DNA from: Nitrospirota bacterium
GTDB lineage: Bacteria > Nitrospirota > Thermodesulfovibrionia > Thermodesulfovibrionales > JdFR-85
Direction: 5' to 3'
Assembly: GCA_013151785.1 (NCBI GenBank)
Contig: JAADHP010000078.1
Location: forward strand, 1-17,752
Length of the DNA: 17,752 nucleotides
Positions 13,460 to 17,752 of the stretch are shown in pieces. Below the pieces are notes generated by a model, which saw nothing but the letters and a program-made list of their open reading frames with translations, had not been told where the DNA came from and did not search any database. Position 1 is the first letter of the stretch. The number at the start of each line of letters is the position of its first letter. Position numbers and translations under genes: made by a program.

Positions 13460-14885
13460 TATCCCGCCAAAGGGGAGATTACAGGATGTAAGTCTTCCCA
13501 AGATACTGGTTTATCTGAACAGAAACAAGGAAACAGGTACCCTCAGTGTGTCTACAGAGGTATTTACCAAAAAACTCTATCTGGTTAACGGTGAGATTAT
13601 CTACGCCTCTTCAAATTATGATGACGACAGGCTTGGCGAGATGCTTCTCAAGGCCGGAAAGATTAATTTGCAACAGTATGAACATTCTGTGGAACTTCTC
13701 AAAAAGACCGGTAAAAAACAGGGGGCAATTCTTGTAGAGCTCGGGTATATAGCACCGAAAGATCTGTTCTGGGGGGTAAAGTACCAGGTAAGAGAGATCA
13801 TATACAGTCTTTTCCAGCTCGAAAATGGTTATTACGAATTCCTACATGGTGAGGTTCCAGAGGATGACATTATATCCTTAAAAATGAGTCTTGGTGAATT
13901 AATATACGAAGGTGTAAAAAGAATAAACAACTGGACAAGAATTCAGCAAGAAATGCCACCAATGGATGCTGTCCTGAAGTTAAGCAATAATCCATTGACT
14001 CTTTTCCAGGAAGTAAAATTAGATGAGAGTGACAAAAAGGTGCTAACACTGGTTGACGGGAAAAGAAGTATCAAAGAGATCATCGATTCTTCAGGTATAT
14101 CCTCTTTTGATGCCATGAAAACACTTTATGTGTTATATTCGATAGGTATCCTGGAGCAAAAAGAAAAAGAGGAAGAAGAGGTTATCCCCATTACAGTGGA
14201 TGAACTGATGGAGGAGGTAAGTGCAGAAGAAAAGGAGTTTATTGCCGAGGTAAATGAATTCTACGAAAAGCTGCCCCATCTGAGCAGAACTGAGATACTG
14301 GGTATAAAACCAGGAGAAGATCCAAGAGAAATAAAGAAGGCCTATTACAGGCTTGCCAAGCGGTATCATCCTGACAAATATTACACATCAGGGAATGAGG
14401 ATATAAGGGAGAAACTAAACGAGATATTTAACATCATAACAAAGACCTACGAAGAAATCATGTTGAATCCTGACCTGATCAAGGATGAAGCTCAGAAAGA
14501 CCCAACTGAAAGACCCCTTTCTCCAGAGGACAGGGCAATGCAGCAGTTCAGGATAGGTTTGCAGGAATACAAACAGGGTAATTACTGGGGAGCTGCAGAT
14601 TCTTTCAACTGGGCATGTCGACTTGACCCTGAAAGAGGCAAATACTGGTATTATCTTGCCCTGAGTCTCAAAAGGATACCCAGAAAGTTAAAGCAGGCAG
14701 AGGAGGCAATGAGAGAGGCTGTAAGGCGTGAACCGTACAAGGCAGAGTACTACATTGAACTGGGTAATATCTATCTCAAGGCAGGTCTCAGGAAAAGAGC
14801 AAAGACACAATTTGAAAAGGCTCTCAAAATAAAGCCCAACCATCCTGAAGCGCAAGAGGCGTTGAGGTCTTTGGTGGATATCTAA
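13437..14885 (+). CDS. DUF4388-DnaJ-TPR fusion protein
   Basis: A 482-aa soluble protein with three parts. The N-terminus is a DUF4388 (PatA-N-like) domain, LQDVSLPKILVYLNRNKETGTLSV to about residue 155, followed by a helical stretch. A J-domain spans about 280-345: ILGIKPGEDPREIKKAYYRLAKRYHPDKYY, with the Hsp70-activating HPD tripeptide at 311-313 intact. Two to three TPR units lie at about 370-475 (FRIGLQEYKQGNYWGAADSF; YYIELGNIYLKAGLRKRAKTQF). It may recruit DnaK to a specific client or signalling complex; that is inference. The start is ATG 13437 or ATG 13425, four codons upstream; neither has a good Shine-Dalgarno. It overlaps the previous gene and shares 4 bp with the convergent gene. 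Confidence 0.88.
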   Translation: MSNRTDSDIPPKGRLQDVSLPKILVYLNRNKETGTLSVSTEVFTKKLYLVNGEIIYASSNYDDDRLGEMLLKAGKINLQQYEHSVELLKKTGKKQGAILVELGYIAPKDLFWGVKYQVREIIYSLFQLENGYYEFLHGEVPEDDIISLKMSLGELIYEGVKRINNWTRIQQEMPPMDAVLKLSNNPLTLFQEVKLDESDKKVLTLVDGKRSIKEIIDSSGISSFDAMKTLYVLYSIGILEQKEKEEEEVIPITVDELMEEVSAEEKEFIAEVNEFYEKLPHLSRTEILGIKPGEDPREIKKAYYRLAKRYHPDKYYTSGNEDIREKLNEIFNIITKTYEEIMLNPDLIKDEAQKDPTERPLSPEDRAMQQFRIGLQEYKQGNYWGAADSFNWACRLDPERGKYWYYLALSLKRIPRKLKQAEEAMREAVRREPYKAEYYIELGNIYLKAGLRKRAKTQFEKALKIKPNHPEAQEALRSLVDI

Positions 14886-15214
14886 AAGTCAGGAAAGACC
14901 TTGACGGAGAGGGTTATGCTATCTCCCATATCGTATTCTGCCTTCAGGATTCCTCCTTCTATGTATTCAAGCTTAAATCCATCATACCCCTCTGCTACAA
15001 GCCTTTTGGCATCAGCAGGACAGCCCTCTTCACAACCAAACACCCCTTTGATCATCCGTGGTATCAGACCTTCGAGGTCGATGTCTTCTATATCTATGTT
15101 CTTATCTGACAGGTAGTTTTTAAATTCCTCAACAAGCTTTCGGGTATCAAGACTGAAGGGGTTTTCTGTTGACTTTGAAAAGGTATTTCCCTGAATCTCA
15201 AATTCGATCTCCAT
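14882..15214 (-). CDS. Conserved-looking 110-aa protein of unknown function
   Basis: I do not recognise a family. The 110-aa product is acidic, predicted soluble and of mixed alpha/beta pattern, with a two-Cys motif GCEEGCPADAKRL at about residues 60-72 and a C-terminal strand-rich half (GFKLEYIEGGILKAEYDMGDSITLSVKVFPDF). A very strong Shine-Dalgarno (AAGGAGG, 5 nt before the ATG) and sensible composition argue that it is real and well translated. Its stop overlaps the convergent DnaJ-fusion gene by 4 bp. A TATAAT lies about 95 nt upstream on the same strand, without a clear -35 box. The Cys pair could bind metal or be redox-active, but nothing in the sequence decides. Confidence 0.75.
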   Translation of the reverse strand: MEIEFEIQGNTFSKSTENPFSLDTRKLVEEFKNYLSDKNIDIEDIDLEGLIPRMIKGVFGCEEGCPADAKRLVAEGYDGFKLEYIEGGILKAEYDMGDSITLSVKVFPDF

Positions 15215-15563
15215 CTACTCCTCCTTAGTAGAAGATTTTTAACAGAATAGCTTTAGTTTTTATAGTTGTAGTTAATCCATGCTGAATAACAGATACAGGG
15301 TTGGTAAATTATAATAAAAATCTTCATTTACACACTACCTCTTTAGAAGGGTATAAAAATTTTTAATTTAATTAGAAGTATTCCAAAAGAGCAATAAGGG
15401 CGATGTTCAAAATTATACTGGAAAAACAAAGACAATTGCAGCAATTATAGGTAAAAGGACGAAAGGAAGGATAGTCTTTAGTTTAAAAATTACAGGCCAT
15501 TAATTTTGACAAAATATTTACTGATATGATAAATTGTAATACTTTTGCCTTAAGAGGCCTGAA
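15215..15563. other. AT-rich intergenic region upstream of hemL
   Basis: About 350 bp with no supportable ORF. It contains an 11-bp inverted repeat, GAAGATTTTTA (15231-15241) with TAAAAATCTTC (15315-15325), enclosing a minus-strand TATAAT (15313-15308). It also contains a 7-bp palindrome AAAATTA/TAATTTT (15486-15507) running into the hemL -35 box. The rest is A/T-rich sequence without recognised RNA structure. Confidence 0.6.
15506..15535 (+). promoter_or_regulatory. Sigma70 promoter of hemL
   Basis: Perfect TTGACA (15506-15511), 18-nt spacer and TAAATT (15530-15535) with an extended -10 TG one base upstream. The expected start near 15542 leaves a leader of about 22 nt that contains AAGAGG. 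A 7-bp palindrome (15486-15492 / 15501-15507) overlaps the -35 box and could be an operator. Confidence 0.65.
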
Positions 15564-16847
15564 ATGATAATAAAAAAATCCAGGCAATTATACAAAAAAG
15601 CCATTTCAGTAATTCCAGGTGGAGTCAACAGTCCTGTAAGAGCCTACAAGGCTGTTGGAGGCAATCCCCTATTTATCTCACATGCTAAAGGGTCAAAGAT
15701 ATATGATGTTGACGGTAATACCTATGTTGACTATGTCCTTTCCTGGGGGCCTCTAATATTAGGCCATAGCCATCCCCGAGTGGTAAAGTCTTTGAAGATG
15801 GCTGCCGAAAAAGGCACATCCTATGGTGCTCCTACGGAGCTGGAAATAAAACTTGCACAGATGGTTTTAAAGGCCTACCCTTCAATGGACAAGGTGAGAA
15901 TGGTTAACTCCGGTACCGAGGCTACCATGAGTGCCATAAGGGTTGCCCGTGGATTTACCGGCAGAGACAGGATCATAAAGTTTGAAGGATGCTACCATGG
16001 CCATGCAGATGGGCTTCTTGTAAAGGCAGGCTCTGGTGCTACAACCTTTGGAGTGCCTGACAGCCCGGGTGTTCCCAGAGCATATGCAAGAAATACCATA
16101 ACGCTTCCCTTTAATAATCTTGCAGCTGTTAAGGATGTGATAGAGAAGGAATGGAAAAATATAGCCTGTGTGATACTTGAGCCTGTTGTGGGAAATATTG
16201 GCTGTGTGCTGCCAAGGAAAAGGTTTCTTGAAGGGCTGAGGAAGCTTACAAAGAAATACGGTATAGTACTAATCTTTGATGAGGTAATGACAGGTTTCAG
16301 GGTATCCTATGGAGGGGCCCAGGCATATTATGGAATTGAGCCTGACATGACATGTCTTGGAAAGGTGATAGGAGGAGGACTTCCAGTAGGAGCCTATGGT
16401 GGAAAGGCTGAAATAATGGATATGGTGGCTCCAGAGGGTCCTGTATATCAGGCAGGAACCCTTTCAGGCAATCCCCTTGCGATGACCGCAGGTATAGAGA
16501 CCCTGAAGATACTGTCAAGAAAAAACACCTATAACAGGCTTTTCTCCAGTGCTGAGGCGCTTGAGGAGGGGCTGAAGGATGCTTCTAAAAAGGCAGGGGT
16601 GAAAACAAAGTTTTACAGGGCTGGTACGATGTTCTGTACCTATTTTACTGATAAAGAGGTAATAGACTATACAACAGCCAGGATGGCTGATACAGAGAAG
16701 TTCGCACGATTTTTTAAAGGTATGCTTGACAGAGGGATATACCTTGCACCAAGCCAGTTTGAAGCAGGCTTTATAAGCCTTGCTCATAGAGATAGAGATA
16801 TTGAAAAGACAGTAAGGGCAGCGTACGAGGTGATGAGGCGATTATGA
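15564..16847 (+). CDS. hemL: Glutamate-1-semialdehyde 2,1-aminomutase
   Basis: HemL is a PLP enzyme converting glutamate-1-semialdehyde to 5-aminolevulinate in the C5 route of heme and siroheme synthesis. The full 427-aa length is present: GGVNSPVRAYKAVGG at the N-terminus, MVNSGTEATMSAIRVARG for PLP phosphate, FEGCYHGHADGLLVKAGSGATT, FDEVMTGFR with the PLP-pyridine Asp, and the Schiff-base Lys267 in TCLGKVIGGGLPVGAYGG. AGAGG lies 6 nt before the ATG, behind its own promoter. The multiheme cytochrome starts 28 nt downstream, so heme precursor supply and a heme-hungry protein appear to share a transcript. Confidence 0.96.
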   Translation: MIIKKSRQLYKKAISVIPGGVNSPVRAYKAVGGNPLFISHAKGSKIYDVDGNTYVDYVLSWGPLILGHSHPRVVKSLKMAAEKGTSYGAPTELEIKLAQMVLKAYPSMDKVRMVNSGTEATMSAIRVARGFTGRDRIIKFEGCYHGHADGLLVKAGSGATTFGVPDSPGVPRAYARNTITLPFNNLAAVKDVIEKEWKNIACVILEPVVGNIGCVLPRKRFLEGLRKLTKKYGIVLIFDEVMTGFRVSYGGAQAYYGIEPDMTCLGKVIGGGLPVGAYGGKAEIMDMVAPEGPVYQAGTLSGNPLAMTAGIETLKILSRKNTYNRLFSSAEALEEGLKDASKKAGVKTKFYRAGTMFCTYFTDKEVIDYTTARMADTEKFARFFKGMLDRGIYLAPSQFEAGFISLAHRDRDIEKTVRAAYEVMRRL

Positions 16848-16875
16848 AATTACAGAGCTAACAGGGAGGCAAGAA

Positions 16876-17752
16876 ATGAAGGGTCTTGAATGGTTCAAAG
16901 AGAATCTAACACTCAAGGGTAAGATAATTATAGCCCTACTGTTACTGGTAATCATAGTCGGTGGAGGGATTGTAGCATTTAAATTCTATGACTTTACACA
17001 GAACAACCCCAAGTTCTGTGTAAGCTGTCATTTAATGAAACCCGCCTATGAGGCATGGCAGAAGAGTGAGCATACCGGAATAAACTGTCATGAATGTCAT
17101 CATCTGTCAATTCCCGAGCAGAACAGACTGTTAATAAACTTTGTCCTTCACAGGCCCAAAACCGTTCCTCCCCGTCATGGAAAGGTAATAGTGCCCTGGA
17201 AGTACTGTGTAAAGTGTCACTGGGAGACCAATGAGAAGTATCCCAATGCCAAAAAGATCAACTTCTCACCAATGCATGCAAAACACTACTTCATGGAAAA
17301 GATAGAATGTTCCAAATGTCATGGTTATATAGTACATAAATTTGTGCCCGAGGCACGCTTCTGTGTGAATTGTCATAAAGGCAAGGAGGTTCACGGTGCC
17401 GGCATGGAAGGGCTTGCCTGTCTGAATTGTCATACGGACAGAACAGTAGATCTGAGACCTGGCAGGAAGAAATGTCTTTTCTGTCACGGTGATTCCTCAA
17501 TCAGGATGGAGTTGCTTGCTGATAAGACACTTGATGTGACCCATTATCAGCCTTCCGAGGAGATAATAAAGAAGGCAATAAAGATAAACGTACCCAAGAA
17601 TGCGCCAATGCAGTTTTACTGTTATAAGTGCCATAAACCTCATGAAAAGATAAGACCTGATTATGGCACATGTATGAGTTGTCATCGTCAGATAATTAAT
17701 GTGGGTAGACATAAATTACATGTACAAAATATGGGTCTTGAGTGTACAACCT
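16876..17752 (+). CDS. NapC/NirT-like multiheme c-type cytochrome, 3' end outside the window
   Basis: The frame is open from an ATG with GGGAGG 6 nt upstream to the window end (292 codons). An N-terminal anchor helix (about residues 17-36) precedes the first heme motif CVSCH (Cys48) with KFCVSCHLMKPAYEAWQKSEH, the NapC/NirT/NrfH pattern; CHECHH follows at 71. Nine CxxCH motifs are visible in all (CVSCH, CHECH, CVKCH, CSKCH, CVNCH, CLNCH, CLFCH, CYKCH, CMSCH), and the last codons read Cys-Thr-Thr plus a T, as expected for a tenth. Such proteins take electrons from menaquinol and pass them to periplasmic reductases. This one is far longer than the tetraheme family and probably includes its own electron-transfer domain. 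It is co-directional with hemL. Confidence 0.88.
   Translation, partial: MKGLEWFKENLTLKGKIIIALLLLVIIVGGGIVAFKFYDFTQNNPKFCVSCHLMKPAYEAWQKSEHTGINCHECHHLSIPEQNRLLINFVLHRPKTVPPRHGKVIVPWKYCVKCHWETNEKYPNAKKINFSPMHAKHYFMEKIECSKCHGYIVHKFVPEARFCVNCHKGKEVHGAGMEGLACLNCHTDRTVDLRPGRKKCLFCHGDSSIRMELLADKTLDVTHYQPSEEIIKKAIKINVPKNAPMQFYCYKCHKPHEKIRPDYGTCMSCHRQIINVGRHKLHVQNMGLECTT

Noticed and set aside
15308..15313. TATAAT as a firm promoter of the 110-aa gene
   Set aside because: No acceptable -35 hexamer at 16-19 nt spacing; in A/T-rich DNA the box alone is weak evidence, so it is mentioned only in context.
15403..15450. 15-codon ORF upstream of hemL
   Set aside because: The AAGGG stretch is only 2 nt from the ATG, too close to act as a Shine-Dalgarno, and nothing else supports coding.
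16844..16861. Five-codon ORF between hemL and the cytochrome gene
   Set aside because: Too short and without a ribosome site; it overlaps the hemL stop by chance.

Overview
The window reads as a chromosomal segment of a diderm (outer-membrane-bearing), respiring bacterium of moderate-to-low GC. A retrograde phospholipid (Mla) operon, a long-chain polyprenyl diphosphate synthase, glutamate-1-semialdehyde aminomutase and a large membrane-anchored multiheme c-type cytochrome together suggest an anaerobic or facultative respirer, for example Nitrospirota or Desulfobacterota. That placement is an inference from gene content. No rRNA, tRNA, CRISPR array, insertion sequence or prophage gene is visible.

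Layout. (1) 1-2119: the 3' part of a hybrid histidine kinase (+) meets, tail to tail with an 18-bp overlap, a zinc-ribbon/receiver protein (-). Upstream of the receiver gene lies a compact minus-strand unit of about 150 nt with a -10 box, a leader hairpin, a strong Shine-Dalgarno, a 20-codon Cys/Lys-rich ORF and a GC-rich hairpin. (2) 2056-3479: promoter, cysQ, and a small TPR protein. (3) 6863-3481 (-): promoter and mlaE-mlaF-mlaD-mlaA-mlaC; no MlaB (STAS) gene is present. (4) 7225-10249 (+): a DUF488 protein, then a soluble PRC-barrel/MgtE_N/CBS protein followed by an Nramp-fold transporter whose metal-site motifs are not those of classical Mn/Fe Nramps. (5) 10390-12970 (+): mtnA, polyprenyl diphosphate synthase and an AMMECR1-domain protein, tightly packed. 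(6) 13012-14885 (+): a one-TM coiled-coil protein overlapping a DUF4388-DnaJ-TPR fusion, convergent with a 110-aa unknown protein (15214-14882). (7) 15506-17752 (+): promoter, hemL, and a NapC/NirT-like cytochrome with nine CxxCH motifs that runs off the window, apparently inside a tenth.

How the genes work together: the mla genes form one envelope-maintenance operon. hemL makes the tetrapyrrole precursor needed by the downstream multiheme cytochrome. The MgtE_N/CBS protein looks like the Mg2+-sensing half of MgtE without its channel, next to a transporter that may carry Mg2+. The items most worth a second look are this sensor/transporter pair, the 20-codon micro-unit at about 1855-2024, the apparently leaderless mlaE promoter, and the multiheme cytochrome.
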